In this document: in pieces, positions 7,166 to 14,337 of the stretch
Layout of the letters: each line of letters starts with the position of its first letter
Numbering within the stretch: position 1 is the stretch's first letter
NCBI GenBank assembly: GCA_036824465.1
Contig: DAITAC010000059.1
Location: forward strand, 1 to 27,172
Reading direction: 5' to 3'
Source of the DNA: JAKOQB01 sp036824465
Lineage (GTDB): Bacteria; Pseudomonadota; Gammaproteobacteria; Burkholderiales; Burkholderiaceae_F
Length of the DNA stretch: 27,172 nt
The notes under the pieces: model-generated
Told to the model about the DNA's origin: nothing
What the model saw: the letters and a program-made list of their open reading frames with translations, nothing else
The model's database searches: none
Translations under genes and position numbers: made by a program

Positions 7166-8716
7166 CTATCGCTTCTTCTTATCTTCGTCTGGCGGCGCTG
7201 CCCGCCCGCTCCTGGCGAGCTCCTCGCGCTGCTCGCGCATCGTCTGCATCAACTGACGCAGGCGCGCGTCGACCTCTGACATCACGTAGAAGTCCGCGTC
7301 GGCCGACTTGCGCGCGAGCTGCAGCTGCTCGATTGCGGCCGGCAGCAAGCCCTGCAGCAGGTACATCTCGGCGGCAGCCTGGTGCTGCAGCGTCTTGTGG
7401 CTCATCGCCGCATAGCTGCGTGCGAGGTATTCGAAGTATTGCGGCTGGCTGCGCGGCAGCGCGATCTGCTCTCTCAGGTACGCGGCGGCCTGTTCATGCT
7501 GACCGGATCGCTGCAGCAGATCGACGTAATGCATCGCCATCAGCCGCGAGATCGGAAAGCGCAGTGTGGCGTCACGTGCGAAGCGGACCGATTCGGCGCG
7601 ATCGGCATCGGTTTTCGCCGCGGCAAACCGCGCTTCCGAGACGATCTTGTCCAGCATGGCCGATGGCGCGCGCGCGAGCCGGCGTGCGCTTTGCGCGTAA
7701 TCGAGAGCGGCGGCCGGTTCGTTCAAGCGCAGCGACGCCAGCGCTGCGCCGTAGTTGGCGGCGGCTTCCGACGGCGTGGAGCGGTTCTTCAGCTGCGCGG
7801 TGAAATATGCCAATGCGTCGTGGGCACCCTGTACCGATTCGTCCTGCAGCACGCGCAGGCGGGCCCGCGTGAGCTGGAAATCAAGGCCATCCGGCCGTGG
7901 CCGCGCCTTGATCTCGCGCACGCGCGTCTGGATGTCGCCGATCCGCTCAACGGTCAGCGGGTGCGTCCGCAGATAGGCGGGCGCGGCGCTCTCATACACG
8001 CGCGAGCCCTGCTGCAGGCGACCGAAGAACGTTGCCATCGCGGTCACGTCGAAGCCAGCGTCGGTGAGGGTCTGGAAGCCCACACGATCCGCCTCGCGCT
8101 CGGCCTCGCGCGAGAAGTTCAGCTGCTGCTGAATTGCGGCGGCCTGGCCGACCGCGATCGCGGCCTCGGTTGCCTGGCCGCCCGACGATGAGCCGCTGCG
8201 CGCCGCGAGGATCGCCAGCAGAAGCGCGCCGATGGCGATCAATCCACTGTCGCGCTGCTTGGCAATCATGCGTGCAATGTGTCGTTGCGACACGTGGCCG
8301 ATCTCATGTGCGAGCACGGCAGCCAGCTCAGACTCGCTCTGCGCGGTGAGTATCAGGCCGGTGTGCACACCGATGAATCCGCCCGGCAGCGCAAAGGCGT
8401 TCATCATCGGGTCGCGCACGAAAAAGAATCCGAAGTCGGTGTAGCGCGCCGGGCTGGCTGCGACCAGTCTGAAGCCCAGTGTGTTCAGGTATTCGGTCGC
8501 GTCCGGATCATCCATGAACAACGGGTCGCGCCGCGCCTCGCGCATGATCGCCTCGCCCAGCCGACGTTCATTGGCAGGCGACAGATCGTCCCCGGCAACA
8601 TCGCCGAGAGAGGGCAACTCCGGCGTCTGCGCCCGCGCGAGCGGAATCATGGCCGGCTGCACCGTCAGAACGGCGGCGACCGCGAGGGAAAGACAACGGG
8701 AAACGACTGGTTTCAC
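7166..8716 (-). CDS. bepA: Periplasmic M48-family metalloprotease with TPR-like C-terminal domain, BepA-like
   Basis: BepA (formerly YfgC) is a periplasmic zinc protease and chaperone that helps assemble or degrade outer-membrane proteins such as LptD. From the GTG at 8716 the product has 516 residues. It starts with a signal peptide (VKPVVSRCLSLAVAAVLTV, cleavage near LARAQ). The protease motif HEIGH lies at residues 137-141, with the third ligand probably Glu208 in SREAEREADRVGF. The segment MMNAFALPGGFIGVHTGL is typical of the family. A helical TPR-like repeat region fills residues 240-490 and the tail is charged (PPDEDKKKR). An in-frame ATG at 8779 would add a 21-residue basic extension before the signal peptide; I prefer the GTG because it gives a normal signal peptide. 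It is divergent from moaC. Family assignment is strong; the exact name is by similarity. Confidence 0.9.
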   Translation of the reverse strand: MKPVVSRCLSLAVAAVLTVQPAMIPLARAQTPELPSLGDVAGDDLSPANERRLGEAIMREARRDPLFMDDPDATEYLNTLGFRLVAASPARYTDFGFFFVRDPMMNAFALPGGFIGVHTGLILTAQSESELAAVLAHEIGHVSQRHIARMIAKQRDSGLIAIGALLLAILAARSGSSSGGQATEAAIAVGQAAAIQQQLNFSREAEREADRVGFQTLTDAGFDVTAMATFFGRLQQGSRVYESAAPAYLRTHPLTVERIGDIQTRVREIKARPRPDGLDFQLTRARLRVLQDESVQGAHDALAYFTAQLKNRSTPSEAAANYGAALASLRLNEPAAALDYAQSARRLARAPSAMLDKIVSEARFAAAKTDADRAESVRFARDATLRFPISRLMAMHYVDLLQRSGQHEQAAAYLREQIALPRSQPQYFEYLARSYAAMSHKTLQHQAAAEMYLLQGLLPAAIEQLQLARKSADADFYVMSEVDARLRQLMQTMREQREELARSGRAAPPDEDKKKR

Positions 8717-8798
8717 AGGCAGGTGCGAGGTAGCCTCGACTCGTATGATAGTCAGCCGGCGGGATCGTTCCCCAGACATCGTTGTAACGGAAAGTCAC

Positions 8799-9296
8799 AT
8801 GAGCCATTTAACGCATTTCGATGACGCCGGACAGGCGCACATGGTCGATGTCGGCGACAAGGCGGTCACGCATCGCGTGGCCGTGGCCGCAGGCGTGATA
8901 CGCATGCAGCCAATGACCCTCGATCTGATTCGCAGCGGCACGTCGAAGAAGGGCGATGTGCTCGGGGTCGCACGCATCGCCGCGATTCAGGCGGCGAAGA
9001 GGACGTCCGAACTGATTCCGCTGTGCCACCCGCTGGCGATCACGCGCATCGCGGTCGACTTTCACATCGATGATGCGTCGACCAGTGTCAAATGCACGGC
9101 GCAGGTTGAAACCCGCGGCCCGACTGGAGTCGAGATGGAGGCGCTGACGGCCGTGCAGATCGGTCTGCTGACGGTTTACGACATGTGCAAGGCAGTCGAC
9201 CGCGGGATGACGATCGACAATGTCTGCCTGTTGGAGAAGCACGGAGGCAAGAGTGGCGAGTACCGTCGGGAGTCGGATGGCGGGAGTCGGAAGTAG
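8799..9296 (+). CDS. moaC: Cyclic pyranopterin monophosphate synthase (molybdenum cofactor synthesis protein C)
   Basis: MoaC converts the MoaA product, 3',8-cyclo-GTP, into cyclic pyranopterin monophosphate in the first stage of molybdenum cofactor synthesis. The 165-residue protein starts LTHFDDAGQAHMVDVGDK and carries the family motifs GTSKKGDVL (Lys50-Lys51), LIPLCHPL (His77), GVEMEALTA (Glu112, Glu114), VYDMCKAVD (Asp128, Lys131) and KHGGKSGEY (Lys147, Lys151). GGAAAG precedes the ATG at 8799. The last several codons (ESDGGSRK) go slightly beyond the normal family end and are read from GGGAGTCGG-type repeats, so the tail looks acquired. A TATGAT at 8744-8749 could serve as -10 but has no good -35. 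The gene stands alone, with no other moa gene in view. Its stop lies 3 bases from the stop of the convergent FAD gene. Confidence 0.96.
   Translation: MSHLTHFDDAGQAHMVDVGDKAVTHRVAVAAGVIRMQPMTLDLIRSGTSKKGDVLGVARIAAIQAAKRTSELIPLCHPLAITRIAVDFHIDDASTSVKCTAQVETRGPTGVEMEALTAVQIGLLTVYDMCKAVDRGMTIDNVCLLEKHGGKSGEYRRESDGGSRK
9265..9290. repeat. GGGAGTCGG-type short repeats at the 3' end of moaC
   Basis: GTCGGGAGTCGG at 9265-9276 and CGGGAGTCGG at 9281-9290 are near-copies within 26 bases. They resemble the heptamer units of the inverted repeat between yajC and secD in this window. They encode part of the extra C-terminal residues of MoaC. Confidence 0.5.
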
Positions 9297-9299
9297 GAA

Positions 9300-10472
9300 T
9301 CAGATCACGTTTCTTTCCAGCAGCGGCGCATTGTCGAGCAGGCGCTGTGGCGACAACGGCGCCAAATCGAGCGTCTGATATGCATCGGTTGCGATCAGCT
9401 CAGCCACGGCCCGCCCAACCGCCGGTGCCTGCTGCATCCCATGCCCGGAGAACCCGCAGACCACGAATGCGTTGTCGCTCGTCGGCAACCGGCCGACGAT
9501 GCCGTTCTGATCGAAAGTGTTGAGTTCGTAGTAACCGGCCCATGCGTTGACGACGCGCAGTGCTTCGAAGGCGGGAACGCGATGCGCGAGTCGCGGCCAG
9601 ATCAGCTCATCGAACAGTCCGTGGTCGATTGCATCCAGCGGCACATCGTCAAGGTCGTCGCCGCGGGGTGGCGCCCCGCAAATGAAGCCGCGCCCCTCTG
9701 GCCGAAACCAGACACCGCCCGGATCAATGATCAGCGGGCAGGCGTCAAGCTGCGCGGGCGCCGTGAACACAAAGACATCGCGCTTGCGTGCGCGCACCGG
9801 AAGATCGAAACCGAGTTGTGCCGCCAGCGGCGCCGACCAGGCTCCGGCAGCGATCACGAGATCATCGCAGTCGAAGGTGGTGCCATCAGCGCACTGCACG
9901 GTGCCGACGCGGTCGTGACGGGTGACGAGGCGAGTCGCAGTACGCGCTTCGAACTGCACGCCGAGCGCCTGCGCTTTTCGCCGCAAGGCCTGCAACACGG
10001 CGTAGCCATCGAACCAGCCCTCGCCTGCAAGGCCCAGTGAGCCCAGCGCGATGTCGTCGGCATTGAGCCAGGGAAAACGGGTGCACAGCTCATCCTTTGC
10101 CAGCAGCGCGACCTGCGCGCCGCAGTCGGACTGCACGCGATGGTTGGAGCGCAGCGTCTCGGCGCCGGCGGCCGTGGCTAGAAAGAGGTACCCGGGTTCC
10201 GCCAGGCCGATGCTGATCGGATCATCAACGCGCAGCTCGGCGTCAATGCGGCGGAGAAAGGCGAGGCTCTGCTGTGACAGCTGGATATTGATCGCGCTTG
10301 AGAACTGCTGGCGGATCGAACTCGCCGACAGCGCGCTCGATGCCTGCCGATAAGTCGGGTCGCGTTCGAGCACGACCGGCCGCAGTCCGTGATTGCGTGC
10401 GAGAAAGAATGCGGTCGCCGCACCCATCACTCCGCCACCGATGATGACGACGCGGCGCGCGGTGCTGCTCAT
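9300..10472 (-). CDS. FAD-dependent oxidoreductase of the DAO (D-amino acid / sarcosine oxidase-like) family
   Basis: This 390-residue protein has the N-terminal dinucleotide fold VVIIGGGVMGAATAFFLAR (Gly12-Gly14, Gly17) and an acidic end of the second strand in VVLERD. Further landmarks are YRQASSALSASSIRQQFSS near 41-59, the DLVIAAGAWSAPLAAQLG segment in the middle, and the closing FAD contact VVCGFSGHGMQQAPAVGRA. This is the fold of sarcosine, dimethylglycine and D-amino acid oxidising enzymes (DAO superfamily, FOXRED1-like). The reaction is likely oxidation of a C-N bond in an amino or N-methyl acid, but the substrate cannot be read from sequence. Its start lies only 3 bases from a possible start of the divergent cyclodeaminase-like gene, which suggests a shared control region and a linked role. 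Its 3' end nearly touches moaC. Confidence 0.9.
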   Translation of the reverse strand: MSSTARRVVIIGGGVMGAATAFFLARNHGLRPVVLERDPTYRQASSALSASSIRQQFSSAINIQLSQQSLAFLRRIDAELRVDDPISIGLAEPGYLFLATAAGAETLRSNHRVQSDCGAQVALLAKDELCTRFPWLNADDIALGSLGLAGEGWFDGYAVLQALRRKAQALGVQFEARTATRLVTRHDRVGTVQCADGTTFDCDDLVIAAGAWSAPLAAQLGFDLPVRARKRDVFVFTAPAQLDACPLIIDPGGVWFRPEGRGFICGAPPRGDDLDDVPLDAIDHGLFDELIWPRLAHRVPAFEALRVVNAWAGYYELNTFDQNGIVGRLPTSDNAFVVCGFSGHGMQQAPAVGRAVAELIATDAYQTLDLAPLSPQRLLDNAPLLERNVI

Positions 10473-10484
10473 ACAATGTTTCCC

Positions 10485-11405
10485 ATGGTTCGATTCTATT
10501 CAGCAGCCGATGTTGCGCGCGTACTCGACTATCGGCGCCTTGTCGATGCGCTGGCCGACGCTTTTGGGCACGGCGCTGAAGTGCCGCTGCGCCATTCGCA
10601 CGCATTGTCACCGCAGGATTCACTGCTTCTGATGCCGGCCTGGTCGGCGACCGCGCTCGGCGTCAAGCTGGTCACCGTCTTTCCGGACAATGCCACGCGT
10701 GGCGCCGGGACCGTCAATGCGCTGTACCTGCTGCTTGATCGCGCGAGCGGTGAGCCGCGTGCCGTGATCGACGGTGAGGAGCTGACGCTGCGCAGGACTG
10801 CGGCCGCATCGGCACTCGCCGCGCGTTACCTGGCGCGCGCAGATGCGTCGCAACTGCTGCTGGTGGGCAGCGGGCGGCTGGCGCCGTACATGGCGCGCGC
10901 GCACTGTGCACTGCGGCCGCAACTGAAGCGGGTGCACGTCTGGGGTCGCAACGATCAGCACGCGCAAACGACGGCACAGATACTGCGCGACGCCGGGCTG
11001 CCGGTCGAAGTGGCAAGCGATCTGGAATCGGCTGTGCGCGACGCGCACATCATCACTTGCGCAACGACGTCGACGCGACCGTTGGTGCACGGTGCGTGGC
11101 TGGCGCCGGGCACGCATCTCGATCTGGTCGGCGGGTTTCGGCCAGCGATGCGCGAGGTCGATGACGCGGCGGTGGCACGCGCGCGAATCGTCGTCGACAC
11201 CTACGCCGGGGCGCTGGCGGAAGCCGGCGATCTGGTGGAGCCAATGCAACGCGGTGTGATCACACGCGCGCAGGTGATCGCGGAACTGGCGCAACTTGTG
11301 CGTGGTGAACGCGCGGGCCGGACCAGCGACCACGAGATCACGCTGTTCAAGTCGGTGGGCACCGCGCTGGAGGATCTGGCGGCGGCTGAGCTGGTTGTCC
11401 GATAG
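10485..11405 (+). CDS. Ornithine cyclodeaminase / mu-crystallin family protein
   Basis: This 306-residue NAD(P)-dependent protein fits the OCD/mu-crystallin family, which includes ornithine and lysine cyclodeaminases, delta1-pyrroline-2-carboxylate reductase, ketimine reductases and alanine dehydrogenase. Visible features are LGVKLVTVFPDN (Lys61), the family motif LTLRRTAAASALAARYLAR at 101-119 (Arg104, Thr105), a Rossmann turn LLLVGSGRLAPYM at 125-136, DLVGGFRPAMREVDD, and the closing DHEITLFKSVGTALED. The canonical GAGxQA turn reads GSGRLA here. I prefer the ATG at 10485 (MVRFYSAADV); an ATG at 10476 would add three residues. Neither has a clear Shine-Dalgarno, and the leader overlaps the coding sequence of the divergent FAD gene. 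The neighbour suggests imino or amino acid metabolism; the substrate is unproven. Confidence 0.92.
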   Translation: MVRFYSAADVARVLDYRRLVDALADAFGHGAEVPLRHSHALSPQDSLLLMPAWSATALGVKLVTVFPDNATRGAGTVNALYLLLDRASGEPRAVIDGEELTLRRTAAASALAARYLARADASQLLLVGSGRLAPYMARAHCALRPQLKRVHVWGRNDQHAQTTAQILRDAGLPVEVASDLESAVRDAHIITCATTSTRPLVHGAWLAPGTHLDLVGGFRPAMREVDDAAVARARIVVDTYAGALAEAGDLVEPMQRGVITRAQVIAELAQLVRGERAGRTSDHEITLFKSVGTALEDLAAAELVVR

Positions 11406-11410
11406 AAGTC

Positions 11411-11433
11411 GGCAGTCAATGCTTTGGACTGCC
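11411..11433. terminator. Stem-loop between convergent genes, possible bidirectional terminator
   Basis: GGCAGTC at 11411-11417 pairs perfectly with GACTGCC at 11427-11433 around a nine-base loop. It occupies the 27-base gap between the stop of the cyclodeaminase-like gene and the stop of the GST gene, whose stop codon begins at the last stem base. Flanking GAAGT and ACTGCTTC may extend the stem imperfectly. There is no strong T-run on either strand. Confidence 0.45.
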
Positions 11434-12065
11434 TACTGCTTCGGCGGCGTAGTCTCGATGAATGACGGCCGCGCGGCCAGCTTCTCGTACAGCTTGCCGA
11501 GATTCGGGTACTGACTGCGCCAGTTGATCTGGGGAAAGCGGAAATCCAGGTAGCCGAGCGCGCAGCCGGTGGCGATATCGGCCAGGGTGTACGCATTGCC
11601 ATTGCACCAAGGCTTGTCGTTCAACCCGAGGCTCAATGCCTTGACTCCAACATTGACCTTGCTCATCTGGCGGTCGAGCCACTTCTGCGACTGCTGTTCG
11701 GGTGCACGCTGCGTGGCCTCGAGCCGCGCCAGGATCGCCGCGTCGACGATGCCGTCAGCCAGCGCTTCCCAGGTGCGCACTTCCGCGCGCTCACGACCGG
11801 CCTGGGGAATCAGCTTGCCGATCGGTGTCATCGTGTCCAGGTACTCGACGATCACACGCGAGTCGAACACCGCGCCGCCGTCTTCCATGATCAGGCACGG
11901 CACCTTGCCGAGCGGATTGGCCTCCTGAATGCGCGTGTCGGGTGACCACACGTCTTCGAGCTCCAGCTGACAGTCAATGCGTTTTTCCGCCATGACGATG
12001 CGCACCTTGCGCACGTAGGGGCTGGTCAGCGAGGCGATCAGGCGCAGGCCCTTGGAAACTTTCAA
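11433..12065 (-). CDS. Glutathione S-transferase family protein
   Basis: This 210-residue protein has a thioredoxin-fold N-domain starting LRLIASLTSPYVRKVRIVMAE, with the potential catalytic Ser/Tyr in TSPYVRK. NPLGKVPCLIMEDG carries the cis-Pro, and VFDSRVIVEYLD contains the Asp-Ser pair that binds the gamma-Glu of glutathione. A helical C-domain follows, with TLADIATGCALGYLDFRFP. It probably conjugates or reduces small electrophiles with glutathione in the cytosol, or is a stringent-starvation-like binding protein. The start is given as TTG at 12065, since GAAAG lies just upstream and no ATG precedes the first strand; a CTG a few codons later is possible. An extended -10 promoter is visible upstream. 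The substrate is unknown. Confidence 0.92.
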   Translation of the reverse strand: MKVSKGLRLIASLTSPYVRKVRIVMAEKRIDCQLELEDVWSPDTRIQEANPLGKVPCLIMEDGGAVFDSRVIVEYLDTMTPIGKLIPQAGRERAEVRTWEALADGIVDAAILARLEATQRAPEQQSQKWLDRQMSKVNVGVKALSLGLNDKPWCNGNAYTLADIATGCALGYLDFRFPQINWRSQYPNLGKLYEKLAARPSFIETTPPKQ

Positions 12066-12102
12066 TTCGTGCTTTCGTCTGGATGTTCTGATTCTTCGAG
12101 CC

Positions 12103-12111
12103 AGTATATCA
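12103..12111 (-). promoter_or_regulatory. Extended -10 promoter element for the GST gene
   Basis: On the minus strand the segment reads TGATATACT, matching TGnTATAAT in all but one hexamer position. It would place transcription start about 30 bases before the TTG start codon. No convincing -35 was found, which is compatible with an extended -10 promoter. Confidence 0.4.
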
Positions 12112-12182
12112 ATGGACTTCCAATCATTTGCCAGACATTTCTCGTCAGAATTCGACGCGTGGCAGGTCGAACACAGAGGCGA

Positions 12183-12191
12183 TGCTAGACT
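12183..12191 (+). promoter_or_regulatory. Extended -10 promoter element for purB
   Basis: TGCTAGACT fits TGn followed by TAGACT, with the conserved first, second and last hexamer bases. Transcription would begin near 12198, about 40 bases before the GTG start codon of purB. This argues against the longer purB reading frame that starts upstream. The -35 region is weak. Confidence 0.4.
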
Positions 12192-12237
12192 GCCCGCACG
12201 CGCTTCATTCTGGTGCGCGCCCTGCCTTTTCTTGCCT

Positions 12238-13611
12238 GTGGACGTCTCGCTCGAATTGTCGGCGCTGACCGCGCTTTCGCCGCTGGACGGTCGCTACAGT
12301 CGCACGACCGCGCCGCTGCGCGACGTTTTTTCCGAGTTTGCCTTCATGCGCGCGCGGCTACGGGTCGAGGTCGAGTGGCTGATCGGCTTGTCCACCCTGG
12401 GCCTGCCGGAACTGCCGGCGCTGCCTGCGGTGGCACAGGAAAGGTTGCGCGCGTTGGTGCGGGACTTCAACGTCGCCGACTGCCAGGAAATCAAGGCGAT
12501 CGAGGCGCAGACCAACCACGATGTGAAAGCGGTCGAGTACTGGATCAAGGGGCGCGCCGGCGACATGCGCGCACTGGCGGCGGCGACCGAGTTCGTGCAT
12601 TTTGCCTGCACGTCCGAGGACATCAACAACACCGCGCACGCGCTGATGCTTTCGCAGGGGCGATTCGTGCTGCAGGACCGCTTGCGCGCGCTGCAGATCA
12701 AGCTGCGCGAGATGGCGCATGCGATGGCCGATGTTCCAATGCTGTCGCGCACGCACGGCCAACCGGCGAGCCCGACCACGGCCGGCAAGGAATTCGCCAA
12801 CTTCACGCTGCGGCTGGCGACGGCGATCGACGGCATTGCGCGCGTGCAATTCATGGCCAAGATGAACGGTGCAGTCGGCAACTACAACGCGCATCTGGCC
12901 GCGTACCCGCACATCGATTGGGAGCACTTTGCGCGCAACGTGGTCGAAGGGCTTGCGCTGTCCTTCAACACGCACACGATCCAGATCGAGCCGCACGATT
13001 ACATGGCGGAACTCTTTGATGCGGTCGCCCGCGCCAACACGGTGCTGATTGATCTCGATCGCGACCTGTGGGGCTACATCGCGCTCGGCTACTTCAAGCA
13101 GAAGCTCAAGGACGGCGAGGTCGGTTCGTCGACGATGCCGCACAAGGTCAATCCGATCGATTTCGAGAACTCCGAGGGCAATCTCGGGCTGGCTAACGCC
13201 GTGCTGCGGCATCTGGCGGAAAAGCTGCCCGTGTCGCGCTGGCAGCGTGACCTCTCCGACTCGACCGTGCTGCGCAACCTCGGCGTCGCCTTTGGCTACT
13301 GCGTCGTTGCCTACGACGCCTGCCTGCGTGGGTTGAACAAAGTCGAGCTCAATGCCGCGCGACTGGCAGCGGAACTCGACGACGCGTGGGAGGTGCTGGC
13401 CGAACCGGTGCAGACGGTGATGCGCCGCTACGGCGTGCCGGCCCCATACGAGAAACTCAAGGAACTGACGCGCGGACGCGCAATCACGCGCGCCACCCTG
13501 CACGAGTTCATCCGCACACTGGAGATTCCGGACCAGGCAAAACAGTCGCTGCTCGCAATGACGCCTTCAACCTATGTCGGCAAGGCGGGCGAGTTGGCGC
13601 GGCGCTGCTGA
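12238..13611 (+). CDS. purB: Adenylosuccinate lyase
   Basis: PurB cleaves SAICAR to AICAR and adenylosuccinate to AMP, releasing fumarate, so it acts directly after PurC and again in AMP synthesis. The 457-residue product starts VDVSLELSALTALSPLDGRY, matching the usual family start, and its length is close to that of the E. coli enzyme (456). Active-site motifs are TSEDINNTAHAL, SRTHGQPASPTT (His173) and the flexible signature loop GSSTMPHKVNPIDFENSEGN with Ser297-Ser298 and Lys303. The end, TPSTYVGKAGELARR, is complete. I chose the GTG at 12238 because the open frame upstream (to 12052) has no family sequence and lies before the likely promoter. A TTG at 12232 is an alternative. No strong Shine-Dalgarno is seen. 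It is divergent from GST. Confidence 0.97.
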   Translation: MDVSLELSALTALSPLDGRYSRTTAPLRDVFSEFAFMRARLRVEVEWLIGLSTLGLPELPALPAVAQERLRALVRDFNVADCQEIKAIEAQTNHDVKAVEYWIKGRAGDMRALAAATEFVHFACTSEDINNTAHALMLSQGRFVLQDRLRALQIKLREMAHAMADVPMLSRTHGQPASPTTAGKEFANFTLRLATAIDGIARVQFMAKMNGAVGNYNAHLAAYPHIDWEHFARNVVEGLALSFNTHTIQIEPHDYMAELFDAVARANTVLIDLDRDLWGYIALGYFKQKLKDGEVGSSTMPHKVNPIDFENSEGNLGLANAVLRHLAEKLPVSRWQRDLSDSTVLRNLGVAFGYCVVAYDACLRGLNKVELNAARLAAELDDAWEVLAEPVQTVMRRYGVPAPYEKLKELTRGRAITRATLHEFIRTLEIPDQAKQSLLAMTPSTYVGKAGELARRC

Positions 13612-13698
13612 GCGACGGCCCGGATTTCACCTTCACAGGTGATGCGGGGGCGCAGCAGAATCGGAATAATTCGCAGCGGAGTCCTGTTATTGCTTCAC

Positions 13699-13715
13699 CC
13701 GGCCTGCTCGGCCGG
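13699..13715 (+). promoter_or_regulatory. GC-rich stem-loop upstream of the cytochrome c gene
   Basis: CCGGCC at 13699-13704 pairs with GGCCGG at 13710-13715 around TGCTC. It lies between purB and the cytochrome c start, about 25 bases before the ATG and just before the Shine-Dalgarno. No T-run follows, so it may be a 5' UTR hairpin or a weak purB terminator. A second small stem, TCACCT/AGGTGA at 13627-13642, lies nearer purB. Confidence 0.35.
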
Positions 13716-13740
13716 ATCGTCCAACTCCCAGGGGGAATCG

Positions 13741-14193
13741 ATGAAGGGATTGCTTCACTCACTGCTTGTTGCCTCGGTCGTGGCGATCGCCCTACCGGCG
13801 CAAGCCCAGTTCGCCAAGCCGGAAGACGCGCTGAAATACCGGCAATCGGTCATGTTTCTCCAGAGCCAGCATGCGGGGCGGATCAATGCGCAACTGAAGG
13901 CTGACAAGCCGAATTTCCAGATCATCCTGGACAACGTTGCGATTCTCGATACGGTCAACAAGCTGTTCTTTGACGCGTTTCCGGCGAATTCGGACATGCT
14001 GGTCAACACCCGCGCGAAGTCAGAGGTCTGGACCAACCCGTCCAAGTTCAAGCAGGGCGCCGAAACGCTCAATACCAACGTCGAGCGTCTGTCCGCGGCC
14101 GCGCGGAGCAACGACCTGGCTGCGACGCGCGCGGCCTTTGGAGAAGTCGGCAAGACCTGCAAGGGATGCCACGACGAATTTCGCAGGGACTGA
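13741..14193 (+). CDS. Class II cytochrome c (cytochrome c' / c-556-like), periplasmic
   Basis: This 150-residue protein starts with a clear signal peptide (MKGLLHSLLVASVVAIALPAQA) and ends with the class II heme site CKGCH (Cys140, Cys143, His144) ten residues from the C-terminus. Class II cytochromes are four-helix bundles; cytochrome c' types are five-coordinate, while c-556 types are six-coordinate through a Met near mature position 16. Here Met38 in YRQSVMF falls at about mature position 16, favouring the low-spin c-556 type; this is inference. The role could be periplasmic electron transfer or handling of nitric oxide. AGGGGG about ten bases before the ATG at 13741 fixes the start. A perfect terminator follows, so it is probably a separate unit. 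A cytochrome b561, a common partner, occurs 6.5 kb away on the other strand. Confidence 0.92.
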   Translation: MKGLLHSLLVASVVAIALPAQAQFAKPEDALKYRQSVMFLQSQHAGRINAQLKADKPNFQIILDNVAILDTVNKLFFDAFPANSDMLVNTRAKSEVWTNPSKFKQGAETLNTNVERLSAAARSNDLAATRAAFGEVGKTCKGCHDEFRRD

Positions 14194-14217
14194 CGGAGCA
14201 CATCGAAGCCATGCAGA

Positions 14218-14244
14218 GGCCGCGCGAGCGGCCCCTTCTTCTTT
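14218..14244 (+). terminator. Rho-independent terminator after the cytochrome c gene
   Basis: GGCCGC at 14218-14223 pairs with GCGGCC at 14228-14233 around a GCGA tetraloop (GNRA class), followed by CC and a pyrimidine tract TTCTTCTTT ending at 14244. It lies 25 bases after the stop codon. Confidence 0.75.
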
Positions 14245-14337
14245 CGTCCGACTCGGCGCGGTATGGCCCGCGGCCTTGTGATGAATTGAACCAGTTGGCT
14301 CGACTGGTAACCTCGCGCCAGCAACCTTCAAGCCCAC

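Noticed and set aside
12052..12237. Longer N-terminus of PurB from 12052 or from the ATG at 12112
   Set aside because: The added residues match no PurB and the likely promoter lies downstream of both starts.
12358..13503. Minus-strand open frame of 381 codons inside purB
   Set aside because: It runs opposite to the well-supported purB gene and has shadow-type composition (Arg, Gln, His, Val) without motifs.
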